A stretch of DNA of 64,000 nt, taken from positions 620,001 through 684,000 of the forward strand of contig JAWKZW010000001.1 of the NCBI GenBank assembly GCA_041395725.1, given 5' to 3'. Positions 1-8,195 of the stretch are shown here, one piece after another (positions within the stretch are counted from its first letter, which is position 1; each line of letters begins with the position of its first letter). Below the pieces are notes generated by a model. It ran no database searches. It saw nothing but the letters and a program-made list of their open reading frames with translations, and was not told the origin of the DNA. A program made the position numbers and the translations under genes. This DNA comes from Gammaproteobacteria bacterium. GTDB lineage: Bacteria > Pseudomonadota > Gammaproteobacteria > Pseudomonadales > Pseudohongiellaceae.

Positions 1-1
1 A

Positions 2-877
2 AAGCAGACCAAGTAGCACAGCAAGCCGAAATTGGTTAAGGCTCGTCGAATGTGCAGCTTTTGAATTAATATCAGTGCTGTTACCAGCGGTTATACGTTT
101 AAACTCTTCTCGGTACTCTGGTAATTCTGTTCCCATTAGGCGATCCCACCAGGTGAAATACAAACCATAATTGCCGTTGAATTTCTGATGATGCAGGTCG
201 TGATGGGTGACTGTAGTGAAAAGGTCGAGTTTTGAATCAATCCAGCCACGATGGTGAAATTCCACCCCAGAATGTCCCATGGCATTGCGCAGGATCATAA
301 TCGCCAGAAAAGTAAATAGGGCGATAGGATGAACCGGCAATACAAGTATTATAAGTGGTACGAAAATTGTCATCAGAAATGCCTCACCAACTGAGAAGCT
401 GTAGGCCGCCCACACTGTAGGGGTTACGGACATGTGATGAGTACGGTGAAATCGCCGGTATAGAGACGGTAGATGTAACAATCGATGAATCCAGTAGAAA
501 TAGGTGTCATGAAAGATCAGCAGCATTGCAATCGAAAGCACTAAGTACCAAGTCCCATGGGCTTCACTATCCAGATACAGTTTGGTCCAACCCCGCTCTA
601 TAGCTTCCATGGTAAACAACGCGACAGTGGCGTAGACTGCAATAGTCTGCAAGGAATAGCGTAGTTCACGTTTCACATCTGTAGGCTTAGCGCGCCGCTG
701 CTGGATACGTCGCCGTTCCGAGAACTTCCGGCAAAGACCAAACAATATCAGGGCGACACTACCCGTACCTATAAGGTATCGAGCCAGGTCAATAACATAG
801 GCTTCGGTCCAGTTGCCAAGCAATTCGATACCAATGTCGGATAATTGCCAACCAATCTTCTGCTTCAGACTTTCCAT
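2..877 (-). CDS. Sterol desaturase / fatty acid hydroxylase family membrane protein, C-terminus off the window
   Basis: This is an integral-membrane di-iron oxygenase of the fatty acid hydroxylase superfamily, which hydroxylates or desaturates lipid substrates. The three histidine clusters are visible: HDTYFYWIHR at about residue 123, HRTHH at about 144 and HHDLHH at about 225, with hydrophobic segments between them. The reading frame stays open to base 2, so the last residues are missing. The start is the ATG at 877, preceded by GAGGAGCTACGAG. It lies 111 bp downstream of an AraC-type regulator on the same strand, a pairing that suggests the regulator controls it. The exact substrate cannot be told from sequence. 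Confidence 0.85.
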   Translation of the reverse strand, partial: MESLKQKIGWQLSDIGIELLGNWTEAYVIDLARYLIGTGSVALILFGLCRKFSERRRIQQRRAKPTDVKRELRYSLQTIAVYATVALFTMEAIERGWTKLYLDSEAHGTWYLVLSIAMLLIFHDTYFYWIHRLLHLPSLYRRFHRTHHMSVTPTVWAAYSFSVGEAFLMTIFVPLIILVLPVHPIALFTFLAIMILRNAMGHSGVEFHHRGWIDSKLDLFTTVTHHDLHHQKFNGNYGLYFTWWDRLMGTELPEYREEFKRITAGNSTDINSKAAHSTSLNQFRLAVLLGLL

Positions 878-988
878 CTCGTAGCTCCTCTCATTCAGTC
901 GGGATGGAAACACTGTAGTTAGTTATGCGGCGGGCGGTCTTGTCGATTTTGAAAAACTCTGGGCGATTTCTGAGAGCCCTCGAGTTAC

Positions 989-2119
989 CTAGCTCTCCGG
1001 GCTGTTTTTACTAGGTTTTGACTTCATTTGAGACGCGCGGAATTCCCGTGGAGTAGTTTCAAACCGGGCTCGAAACGCACGATTGAAGGGATTTATAGAA
1101 GCGAAGCCGACTTCCAATGCTATGGTCAATATAGGAAGCCGTTCCTGTTCCAAGTCGCTCAGGCGTCGTGCTGCTTCGTCCAGACGGAAATTGTTCAGGT
1201 AGGCATTGAAGTTTCGGTAGCCAAGATGTCGATTTATCAAGCGGCGAAGTCTGTGTTCCGGAACTTTGAGGCGGGTCGCCAGATCGCCTATCGTCAGGCC
1301 GTGGTCGTGATAGGCGCACTCCTTTTCCATGAGTCGCCGTAATTCGTCGAGCCAGCGTTTATCGCTATGACTAAGCTCGTCATTGTCGGCAACCGCGTCG
1401 GCGCCCAGGTTATCGGTAATTGCGGCGGAAACCTCTATTGCAGACCGGCTTTCGGGGGAGAGGAATTGGACCGGGGTGAGCAAAAAATAAAGGCTTGATG
1501 GGACAATCAAAATGGTCAGCAGTACCGAGTGGGTCAGCTCCAGCTGTATTGCCGGGAGTGCTCCCTGTAGAAACAACTCCACACTAACGACAACCAGCAT
1601 ATAAGCCAATGAAGTAAAGACCAGCAGCAGGCGTATTCTACGACGGGTTTCCACCAAGTCGTTGCGCCATTCCCGGACTATGGGCAGTAATGCCAGTGCC
1701 AAAAACAGAAATCTGAGGCTCGCTGCGAGGTAGAAAAGTAACGGATATAATGACGAGGGCGAATCGCGTTCGCCGAGCAGATAGGCTGCAATTGCAATCA
1801 ACAGATAGAAGGCAATCAGGGCAGCTGCAAGTAAATCAATACTCTTTGTTTCCGCGATTGAATCATCAAACAACAACCGGCTAACCTGCCAGGCACTTGG
1901 GGGTACAGTGATGGCCAGCAGGACCGCTACCTGTTCCAAAACCGGCAGGTCCTCTGTTAGTGGGGTTAGCAAATAACCGACAAGTCCCAAGAAAAACATT
2001 AGCAGAGGAACGCTGATGTGCGTGCCTCGAAATTGGACTAGCAGGCGCAGGCTGCCCAGTAACAAACAGCCGATAGCGATGCCACGCACCAGAATTAGCA
2101 CTGTCCACACTTTTGTCAA
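989..2119 (-). CDS. Membrane-anchored AraC-family transcriptional regulator
   Basis: The protein has 376 residues. The first 230 or so form about six to seven hydrophobic helices. The C-terminal 100 residues are an AraC-type double helix-turn-helix: LTIGDLATRLKVPEHRLRRL in the first helix pair and LTIALEVGFASINPFNRAFR in the second, ending in the usual TTPREFR. Membrane-bound AraC regulators of this shape are thought to sense envelope or lipid signals and act on nearby genes. The next gene downstream on the same strand is the sterol-desaturase-like enzyme, its likely target. The signal sensed is unknown. Confidence 0.85.
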   Translation of the reverse strand: MTKVWTVLILVRGIAIGCLLLGSLRLLVQFRGTHISVPLLMFFLGLVGYLLTPLTEDLPVLEQVAVLLAITVPPSAWQVSRLLFDDSIAETKSIDLLAAALIAFYLLIAIAAYLLGERDSPSSLYPLLFYLAASLRFLFLALALLPIVREWRNDLVETRRRIRLLLVFTSLAYMLVVVSVELFLQGALPAIQLELTHSVLLTILIVPSSLYFLLTPVQFLSPESRSAIEVSAAITDNLGADAVADNDELSHSDKRWLDELRRLMEKECAYHDHGLTIGDLATRLKVPEHRLRRLINRHLGYRNFNAYLNNFRLDEAARRLSDLEQERLPILTIALEVGFASINPFNRAFRARFETTPREFRASQMKSKPSKNSPES

Positions 2120-2265
2120 TTCCTCTCAAGATTCTCGATCTGAGCACTATACCGGTACACCCACTCCTGTTAAAAGTCGCGGGAATCAAATTTCGGGAAG
2201 AATCATATGTCAGTTTGGAGTTGTCGTCGTTTCAAAATTCAATAGAGGAAGCTATTTGGTGTCGT

Positions 2266-2406
2266 GAACTGCGTGCTCGGTTGACCCACTAGTTGCATCC
2301 AACTTTGACCCGTCGATTATGCCGAAAACATGCAAAATCAATGGCCGAAGCAGGCTTAGTTATTTAATGCATAAGCCACCTAATGGGCCAACCGAGCACG
2401 CAATTC
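2266..2406. repeat. 141-bp palindromic element with 27-bp terminal inverted repeats
   Basis: The left arm (2266-2292) and right arm (2380-2406) are inverted copies matching at 24 of 27 positions, around the shared core TGCGTGCTCGGTTG. All three mismatches would be G-U pairs in RNA from the minus strand but C-A mismatches in plus-strand RNA. The inner part also contains partly complementary stretches. It lies between the AraC-type gene and HigBA, where a minus-strand transcript from the TA module could run through it. It could be a MITE-like element or a structured RNA. No transposase and no clear target duplication were seen. Confidence 0.6.
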
Positions 2407-2609
2407 AACAGATGAGCGAACCAATGTTCAGAAAATAGATGGCCAAAGACAGCGCTGCATGGCACTGCTGCTCCCGTGTGTTGTTACGGGGCATAGTGCA
2501 AGTCTCATGAATGACGGACGATGAGAAATCTATTCGGTGATTGGGGTGGCTTTCCGATGGGGTGTATGGGCCGATGGATACATGGACTTCCTTATATGTA
2601 CTGACCCAT

Positions 2610-2912
2610 TCAAGCAGCAATCGATTTGGCCTTCTCTATCCGGGCACGCCGGCTGGGTGTATTCAATGCTTTCCAAAGTTCGTTGCGCTGCTGAAGATTC
2701 AACCAGAAATCCGGGGTATTGCCAAAGACCGTTGCCAGCATCAATGCGGTATCAGCGGTAATAGCTCTTCGATTGGTGCACAATTCATTGACGGTTCTAC
2801 GACTGACACCCATGGCTTGTGCCAACTGCCCCTGGGTCAATTCGAAAGGCACAAGAAATTCCTCGGTAATCATCTCACCGACGCTGACTGGCTGCCGTTT
2901 AGTGATATTCAT
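2610..2912 (-). CDS. higA: HigA-type antitoxin (XRE family)
   Basis: This antitoxin of about 100 residues has the HigA pattern: PVSVGEMITEEFLVP, then a helix-turn-helix (LTQGQLAQAMGVSRRTVNEL), then ALMLATVFGNTPDFWLNLQ. HigA binds the HigB ribonuclease and represses the operon. The start used is the ATG at 2912, which begins MNITKRQP and lies 8 bp after the higB stop; an earlier in-frame ATG at 2924 would overlap higB. Toxin-before-antitoxin order is normal for this family. Confidence 0.88.
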   Translation of the reverse strand: MNITKRQPVSVGEMITEEFLVPFELTQGQLAQAMGVSRRTVNELCTNRRAITADTALMLATVFGNTPDFWLNLQQRNELWKALNTPSRRARIEKAKSIAA

Positions 2913-2920
2913 GTTCTGCC

Positions 2921-3217
2921 TCACCGATAATCATGGTTATCCAGATAAATCTCTTGGGCTTCGCCCCGTTCGCCTGACCAGGTAAACACCAGGCGCCATT
3001 GCTTATTGATGCGGATTGAGTGCTTACCCGACAAATTTCCTCTTAGCTTTTCAAAATGATTGCTCGGCGGAGACCGCAAATCGAGATCACTGGTCGCATC
3101 ATCAACCAACTGTAATTTACGGAATAGCCTGTCTACGATCTCAGCAGGTATTTTCTTGCTGGATTTATCGTCCAGATAAAAATCACGCAACCACCGATCA
3201 CGAAAACTTTGAATCAA
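2921..3217 (-). CDS. higB: HigB-type toxin (RelE/ParE superfamily mRNA interferase)
   Basis: The toxin has about 98 residues and reads IQSFRDRWLRDFYLDD at the start, LRSPPSNHFEKLRGNLSGKHSIRIN in the middle and WRLVFTW near the end, all typical of HigB ribosome-dependent ribonucleases. The frame is open further upstream to 3346, but homologues begin at this point, so a TTG start at 3217 preceded by GGGGGATGG is preferred. It lies directly upstream of higA. All core motifs appear intact. Confidence 0.85.
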   Translation of the reverse strand: MIQSFRDRWLRDFYLDDKSSKKIPAEIVDRLFRKLQLVDDATSDLDLRSPPSNHFEKLRGNLSGKHSIRINKQWRLVFTWSGERGEAQEIYLDNHDYR

Positions 3218-3306
3218 AAGCCATCCCCCGCGCCGAGTAACAGTGTAACGTATATGGTTACTTTTTTCAAGCGTACCTGCGTGACCATTCAAGTGATGGC
3301 GTGATT

Positions 3307-3372
3307 TTAAGAGAGGACTCTGAGCGGGCAGGCGGCCCCGGTCCATCGTACAACATCAACCACGATGATCAT
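3307..3372 (-). pseudogene. Short stub of a downstream partner gene, possibly a RES-type toxin
   Basis: A 21-codon frame starts with an ATG that overlaps the stop of the upstream antitoxin as ATGA, the arrangement expected for an antitoxin-toxin pair. It reads MIIVVDVVRWTGAACPLRVLS and then stops. RES-domain toxins, the usual partners of Xre/MbcA antitoxins, have a similar WTGAA-type N-terminus, but the match is too short to be certain. The HigBA module follows at once, so the rest of the toxin was probably lost when the cluster was rearranged. Confidence 0.3.
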
Positions 3373-3758
3373 TCCTGTAACAGGTGGTCTCGAACAACCG
3401 CCAGGTCGACGACTAAGCCTCGCAGAATTTTATCTATTGGCGCAGAGCCGGCGAATAATGGGTTCTCATTGGGGGCATGAAGCCATTGATCCCCGAGAGA
3501 CTCATCAGGAAAGAGAACCTGTAACGCCCGGTAGATACCCAGAATATAACTGGCCCGCTCCAGACAGTCCCGAGTCAACTTTGCTTTCTCCGGCTGGCTT
3601 TTCCAGTTGTAGAGCGTCTTTTCATTGCTCAACCCCAGCAGCGTCATCTGCTGCTGGCCGGTCAGGCGCCAGAGAGAGAAGATGTTGAAGATCACAGGCA
3701 GCAGGGAACCTGGGTCAATGGAGTAGGGCTTTAACAGTTGGTCAAAGTTTGCTCTCAT
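3369..3758 (-). CDS. Xre/MbcA/ParS-type antitoxin, apparently orphaned
   Basis: This protein of about 129 residues has an N-terminal helical Xre-like part (LSNEKTLYNWKS) and a C-terminal toxin-binding domain seen in antitoxins paired with RES-domain NAD-degrading toxins. The C-terminal pattern is ERASYILGIYRALQVLFPD, GDQWLHAPNENPLFAGSAPID, then VVRDHL. The start is the ATG at 3758 (MRANFDQ), with an alternative at 3764. Its stop overlaps a following ATG, but that partner frame ends after 21 codons, so no complete toxin is present. Inverted ACAGT/ACTGT repeats lie upstream. Confidence 0.75.
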   Translation of the reverse strand: MRANFDQLLKPYSIDPGSLLPVIFNIFSLWRLTGQQQMTLLGLSNEKTLYNWKSQPEKAKLTRDCLERASYILGIYRALQVLFPDESLGDQWLHAPNENPLFAGSAPIDKILRGLVVDLAVVRDHLLQE

Positions 3759-3783
3759 CGCCATTCATTTGCACTATAACAAT

Positions 3784-3820
3784 ACAGTGTCGACAGACTG
3801 CCATACTGTACTGTTACAGT
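3784..3820 (-). promoter_or_regulatory. Candidate operator of the Xre/MbcA-type antitoxin
   Basis: Three copies of a 5-bp half-site lie just upstream of the antitoxin start: ACAGT at 3784-3788, ACTGT at 3805-3809 and ACAGT at 3816-3820. The last two form an inverted repeat around 6 bp. Autoregulation through such repeats is usual for this antitoxin class; the assignment here is inferred from position. Confidence 0.4.
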
Positions 3821-3863
3821 CAATAAGTGCCGCGGATGATCTCCTGAACACCCTGCTAGCCTT

Positions 3864-3911
3864 TACGGATGAATTCCGTAATACTTGCTCTTTATACGGA
3901 TATATTCCGTA
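3864..3911 (+). promoter_or_regulatory. Twin perfect palindromic operators of the TacA/TacT-like module
   Basis: Two 17-bp palindromes of the form TACGGA-N5-TCCGTA lie at 3864-3880 and 3895-3911. Their centres are 31 bp apart, close to three helical turns, so two antitoxin dimers would bind the same DNA face. They end 21 bp before the DUF1778 antitoxin start and fit its ribbon-helix-helix autoregulation. Confidence 0.75.
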
Positions 3912-3932
3912 CAAAATTACCGGAGATGATCC

Positions 3933-4220
3933 ATGCCCAAAATTTTACGTTATGAAATGCAGTGGGATGAAGAAACCTATGCGCTGGCAGAGCGCGCGGC
4001 GCGTGCGTCGGGCTTAACCAGTATCAAGGCCTATGTCACCCAGCTGGTGAAGCAACATGCACCTGAAGTATTGGAAGCCTACAGCAGTATTCAACTGACC
4101 AACGCGCAGTTCGACGCATTTTGCGAGGCTTGTGACAATCCACCTGCGCCAACAACCAGGCTTCGTAAGGCGGCACGAGCACTTGATCAAGAAGGCTTAG
4201 TGCTGAATGCCGATCGTTGA
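3933..4220 (+). CDS. DUF1778 (TacA-like) antitoxin
   Basis: This 95-residue protein has an N-terminal ribbon-helix-helix region (residues 5-45) for DNA binding. Its C-terminal tail, QLTNAQFDAFCEACDNPPAP followed by LRKAA, is the toxin-neutralising segment typical of DUF1778 antitoxins. It neutralises the GNAT toxin encoded next, whose start overlaps its stop by 14 bp. Two palindromic operators lie just upstream, so autorepression is likely. The start follows GGAGATGATCC. Confidence 0.88.
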   Translation: MPKILRYEMQWDEETYALAERAARASGLTSIKAYVTQLVKQHAPEVLEAYSSIQLTNAQFDAFCEACDNPPAPTTRLRKAARALDQEGLVLNADR

Positions 4221-4728
4221 GTTTTTGCCACTGGATCCAAATACGATCAATGTCAAAGCATTTGATTGCGGCAAGGAAACCATCAACAGGTATCTTCGTC
4301 GCTATGCGGCGAAGAACATGGCGCTGAACCTGAACCGAACGTTTGTACTCACGTATACTGCCGAAGCCAGTTCAGAAAAACCTCAGGTAGCCGCGTACTA
4401 CACGCTGGCCCATCAGACTTTGGTGCGTGAAGAGCTGCCAGACCCGTCCCGCCTGACGCACTACCCCGTTCCCGTTATTCTGTTGGCGCAACTCGGCATT
4501 GACCGACGATTCCATCGGCAAGGCCTGGGAGCAAAAACGCTGGTTTATGCGCTCAGGCATGCCTACCAGATTGCCAGCAACCCAAAGGGCGTACCCGCCA
4601 CCGGCGTCGTTCTCGATGTACTCGACTATGGTGCACTGGCCTTCTACCAATCATTCGAATTCTTCTTACCATTGACCGACAGCCCGATGAAGCTGTTTGT
4701 GCCCATGGCCTCACTGGAGACACTGTAA
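4207..4728 (+). CDS. GNAT-family acetyltransferase toxin (TacT-like)
   Basis: This 173-residue toxin belongs to the family that acetylates the aminoacyl group of charged tRNAs and so blocks translation. The N-terminus (KAFDCGKETINRYLRRYA) is typical of the group. The acetyl-CoA loop reads RRFHRQGLGAKTL at residues 101-113, and the catalytic tyrosine is likely the one in ALAFYQSFEF. It is translationally coupled to its DUF1778 antitoxin. It converges on the ICE-derived DUF4400 gene with only 31 bp between, so the edge of the ICE segment lies here. Confidence 0.88.
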   Translation: MPIVEFLPLDPNTINVKAFDCGKETINRYLRRYAAKNMALNLNRTFVLTYTAEASSEKPQVAAYYTLAHQTLVREELPDPSRLTHYPVPVILLAQLGIDRRFHRQGLGAKTLVYALRHAYQIASNPKGVPATGVVLDVLDYGALAFYQSFEFFLPLTDSPMKLFVPMASLETL

Positions 4729-4759
4729 CCACCCTTCCCTGAGTCTGTCTCATCCGAAA

Positions 4760-5491
4760 TCACAGATACTTTTTAAAGGTACTTGCTGTAATGGTGACCG
4801 CAAAGGCAAAGGCCAGAGCAAACGGCAGGATGATCCAGGAAGGATGAAGGCTGAATGGCAGCGCCAGGTAGAGTACCCAGGCCATGATGATCAACGGAAT
4901 GGCGGCTTTCTTGGCGTAATGATAGACAAAGGAGCTCTCCCTGCCCCCACCCCAGCGCCGCAAATCCCGCTGCACCAGACCATCAACCAGCGCTACCAGG
5001 GTGAAAAGCCCAAATACCGGGGTGGCCAGGGCGAGAATGGCCAATCGCACTGCGAACACCTGGGTGATCTGCATGCCCGCCAGCACGTAGTCAGCCACAG
5101 GCTGATAAAGCCGGTGCAGCATGGGGCGCATACCGGACTCTTCGATAGCGGGGACCGGCGTGATCCACTGAATGAGATCGACAAGGCCGGTCCACTCGAA
5201 GGCGATGGTGTAGAAGCGCTCCGACAGATCACTGGCGAACTGCATGGGCTGCGCAGTCAACCAACTGCGATGAAAATCTGCGCCGAGGAACTGCAGCTCA
5301 TTCACCAGCATCTGTCGGCTGTGCGCCACGCCCTGCTCTTCCCACCACAATGCCATACCGACCCATTCGATCAGAACCGAAAAGACCAGGGAGAGGATCA
5401 ACCATTTCAGGCACTGGGCGAGGCCTGTCAGTACCCGGGAGATCGCACCGGGACGAGCGACGGTTCGGCGGGGATCGGTCGGTTCCGCCAT
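4760..5491 (-). CDS. ICE membrane protein, DUF4400 / PFL_4697-like
   Basis: This protein of 243 residues has about four to five membrane helices (residues 28-50, 150-172, 195-212 and 215-236) and matches the ICE inner-membrane family named TIGR03747. In complete ICEs it follows traD and is followed by further mating-pore genes. Here it is the last ICE gene, and a TA module on the other strand comes next, so the downstream conjugation block is missing. It starts 2 bp after the traD stop. Confidence 0.82.
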   Translation of the reverse strand: MAEPTDPRRTVARPGAISRVLTGLAQCLKWLILSLVFSVLIEWVGMALWWEEQGVAHSRQMLVNELQFLGADFHRSWLTAQPMQFASDLSERFYTIAFEWTGLVDLIQWITPVPAIEESGMRPMLHRLYQPVADYVLAGMQITQVFAVRLAILALATPVFGLFTLVALVDGLVQRDLRRWGGGRESSFVYHYAKKAAIPLIIMAWVLYLALPFSLHPSWIILPFALAFAFAVTITASTFKKYL

Positions 5492-5493
5492 GC

Positions 5494-7623
5494 TCAGGCT
5501 GAGTCACTCGATTCTGCAGTCTCTACCGTCGCCTCGGAGACCGCATGCCACCAATGCTCAGTCACCCGATACCAGTGATCATTGGTAATGTAGCTGCGCC
5601 GCATGGCCTTGGCCATCTCTTCAAAATCTCCCGGCATGTCGACATCTGCACGGTCATCCGGCAACGGAATACGAATTTTCCAGAGCTGGCCTCCTTCCAA
5701 TAGTGCGAAGGCTTGCCCCTTGGGAAGCGTGACCATATCGGACGCGGTCAGCATCGGCACTTCCGAGACACTGATCCGATCCTCGTTGCGGGATTTGAAG
5801 TCGACGCCGGAACCGGGATCCGATGAATCATCGACACCGGAGACACTCATCAGGGTGAATACCTCCACACGGGGCAGCTGCTCGGTCAGCATCGCGGCTG
5901 TATCCAGCTCTTTTACGCGCAGCATCAGCATGGTATTGAAGTTGCCCGCCACTTGACCGGCCTTGGCTCGGCTGCCGATACGCGCTTCCACATCCGACCA
6001 GGTCTGGGTATAGGCCGTGACCTGAAAACCGGCTCCGCCGGCCTTGTTCAAAAGCGGCACGAACTCGTCCCCGATCAGCTCGTTAAACTCGTCCGCATGC
6101 AACGAGATAGTGGGGAGCGACTGTCGAGCGTTTGGTGGGATAGCTGTATCAGATCCTGGCGCCGCAACACCGTGCTTGTAGATCGTACCTGCAACGGACA
6201 CCAGATCCGCGAACATGGAGTTGCCCACCGCACTGGCAACCGTGGTGTCGGTCAGTGCATCGAGCCCGACATAGACAATGCCCTTGCGCCGGACCACTTC
6301 CATCCATTCGAAGATCGGCCTCGTATCCTGCTCGTCCTGGTAATCCGGCGAGATCAACGCGGCAATGGTGCCGGTGGTCAGCTTTTCCATCAGAGGGCCG
6401 ACGGAGCTGACGATCTTGTCGAAATAGGTTTTGTCGTATTTGAAGGCTGAAATCAAGCCATCCAGAACGGGGTCGTAAATGGCCCTTTCCTGCAACAAAC
6501 GCATACAGGCGATGGCTTCCATCGACCGGCCACGCAGCGCATTGGGCAGGTTGCGCTCCTTGATGTCCGCGGCGCGCTCTTCCACCAGCGACGCCCAAGT
6601 GTCGATACCGGCCACCTCGGCGCAGTGGCCGGCATACTCCACAAACAGGGGTTCAATGTCGTTGATGTAGCGGCGAATCTGCTGATAGTCCGGGCGGCGC
6701 TTCAGGGCCACCAGTGCGCGCGCAATGATATTGACGAAGCGCCAGGCGAACTCCTTGAAGGCCGCGGAGTTCCCCTCGTTCGGTAACTGATTGGCAATGC
6801 GAGTCGCGACCTCAGTGATGCGCGAAAAGTTGCCAATGGCATTATAGCGCGCCGACAATTCGGGAAAGCCGAGATGGAATAGATAGAAATCGTCCAGACG
6901 GCCGGCGCGCTTGGCCTCGGCATAGATGCGGCGCAAAAGATCGGCATCGCCCTTGGGATCGAAGACGATGACGACATCGCCCCGGCGGATGTCCTGGGTG
7001 ATCAACAGTTCGGCCAGGCGCGTCTTGCCGACGCGCGTGGTGCCCAGCACCAGGGTGTGTCCGACCCGTTCACCGAGATCCATCCACACGGGTTGTTCAA
7101 TCGGCTCAACGGCGTGCAAGGCTGGCTTGCCGCCGACCGCGGGTAATGGCGCCAATGGGTTCCAGGGGGAACGGCTGCGCAAACCTTTGGCCACCAAAGA
7201 GAGTACAGGAATCGACTCCCAGGCCACTTCCTTCTGTCTGGCCCACTGATAGAGCCTGCCCGGTTGCACGTAACGCTGCACCTCGGGCTTCAGTGTATCG
7301 CGCAGCCGCTGCGTGTGTTGTTGGGTCCAGCGAAAGCCTTTACCTAAAAACAGCTTGTGCCGACTGACGGGAATCTGGTCAGCCCGCACGCGATAGGCCG
7401 GCAGGCGCTTCATGTGGTGTTGGTAGCGCAGTACACGCCAGGCCTGGCGGCCGCGCCACAAGCCAAACCCGAAGAAAGTCATACCGGTGGCCAACGCGAT
7501 GCCCGGTGGCATCATCAACGCCCAGGGCGCAAACCAGGACAGTGTCCCCGCCGCCAATGCGGTGGCGGTGGACCACAGTTCGACGGGAGGCCGCAACAAC
7601 GCCTCCATTGGATGCGTGCTCAT
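5494..7623 (-). CDS. traD: Conjugative coupling protein TraD, SXT/TOL subfamily
   Basis: This 709-residue hexameric ATPase would carry the relaxase-DNA complex to the mating pore. Two N-terminal membrane helices lie near residues 20-56. The Walker A motif is GTTRVGKT at about 194-201, and a nearby strand reads VVIVFDPKGDAD. A C-terminal TraM-recognition-type part follows (DEFNELIGDEF, LPRVEVFTLMSVSGV). The length is normal and no break is visible. Its start overlaps the stop of the preceding gene (ATGA). No relaxase or pore genes remain in the window for it to serve. Confidence 0.92.
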   Translation of the reverse strand: MSTHPMEALLRPPVELWSTATALAAGTLSWFAPWALMMPPGIALATGMTFFGFGLWRGRQAWRVLRYQHHMKRLPAYRVRADQIPVSRHKLFLGKGFRWTQQHTQRLRDTLKPEVQRYVQPGRLYQWARQKEVAWESIPVLSLVAKGLRSRSPWNPLAPLPAVGGKPALHAVEPIEQPVWMDLGERVGHTLVLGTTRVGKTRLAELLITQDIRRGDVVIVFDPKGDADLLRRIYAEAKRAGRLDDFYLFHLGFPELSARYNAIGNFSRITEVATRIANQLPNEGNSAAFKEFAWRFVNIIARALVALKRRPDYQQIRRYINDIEPLFVEYAGHCAEVAGIDTWASLVEERAADIKERNLPNALRGRSMEAIACMRLLQERAIYDPVLDGLISAFKYDKTYFDKIVSSVGPLMEKLTTGTIAALISPDYQDEQDTRPIFEWMEVVRRKGIVYVGLDALTDTTVASAVGNSMFADLVSVAGTIYKHGVAAPGSDTAIPPNARQSLPTISLHADEFNELIGDEFVPLLNKAGGAGFQVTAYTQTWSDVEARIGSRAKAGQVAGNFNTMLMLRVKELDTAAMLTEQLPRVEVFTLMSVSGVDDSSDPGSGVDFKSRNEDRISVSEVPMLTASDMVTLPKGQAFALLEGGQLWKIRIPLPDDRADVDMPGDFEEMAKAMRRSYITNDHWYRVTEHWWHAVSEATVETAESSDSA

Positions 7624-8195
7624 TGCCGCAGTCCGTCAGGGGTAATCAATACCGGGTAACGATCGATGCCCAGGGCCACGGCCAGGTCATTCCCGGATCC
7701 CAGGGTAATGGATAAGCCTTGTGCCACTTTCGCAACCTGTTGCACATCGGCCTCGGTCTCCGCTTGTACCAGCATGCCCACGGCACCCAGTCGCTTAAGT
7801 GTTTCCCGGTGCGAGGCCAACCACTGCAACGACACCGCATCCGCCCCGATCAGAAAAAACGGCCGTGGATTGCCTTGTGACAGCCGCGCCAGCACCTCGG
7901 GATGCATGGCACTGCTAGTTATCTCGCCGACAGCCAGACCGGGTGAGCGCACTGGCAACAGATTGCGAAGGGCTGCCGGACCATAACTGGACGAAGGATT
8001 GAGGGTGGTGCTTTCGGCGGGACCAGACGATGGCGTCTGGTCCGCCAAGAGTGGCTCCAACAGTGGCGCCAGTGGCTGCGTTTGACCGCTGTCATAAAGG
8101 ACCGTCAACTCGGCGAGAGCATTGGCACTCATGCTGAGCGAAAGTAACAATCCGAGTCCAAAGATCGGCAACACAGATCGACTACTGATCATCAA
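7620..8195 (-). CDS. ICE protein, PFL_4695-like (TIGR03765 family), exported
   Basis: This 191-residue protein has an N-terminal signal peptide (GLLLSLSMSANALA) and the conserved ICE pattern LTVLYDSGQTQPLAPLLEPL near residue 31, then FFLIGADAVSLQWL. The family sits just before traD in PFGI-1-type ICEs and is thought to act at the periplasmic side of the transfer machinery; its activity is not known. It overlaps the 41-residue frame upstream by 14 bp and traD downstream by 4 bp, so all are probably translated together. Confidence 0.82.
   Translation of the reverse strand: MMISSRSVLPIFGLGLLLSLSMSANALAELTVLYDSGQTQPLAPLLEPLLADQTPSSGPAESTTLNPSSSYGPAALRNLLPVRSPGLAVGEITSSAMHPEVLARLSQGNPRPFFLIGADAVSLQWLASHRETLKRLGAVGMLVQAETEADVQQVAKVAQGLSITLGSGNDLAVALGIDRYPVLITPDGLRQ

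Noticed and set aside
2266..2406. Integron attC site beside TA cassettes
   Set aside because: The arms are far longer and better matched than attC arms and the terminal GTTRRRY/RYYYAAC boxes are not in place; no integron integrase is seen.
4697..5578. 293-residue plus-strand frame opposite DUF4400
   Set aside because: It is an antisense shadow of a well-supported ICE gene with an abnormal Gln/His/Arg-rich composition.
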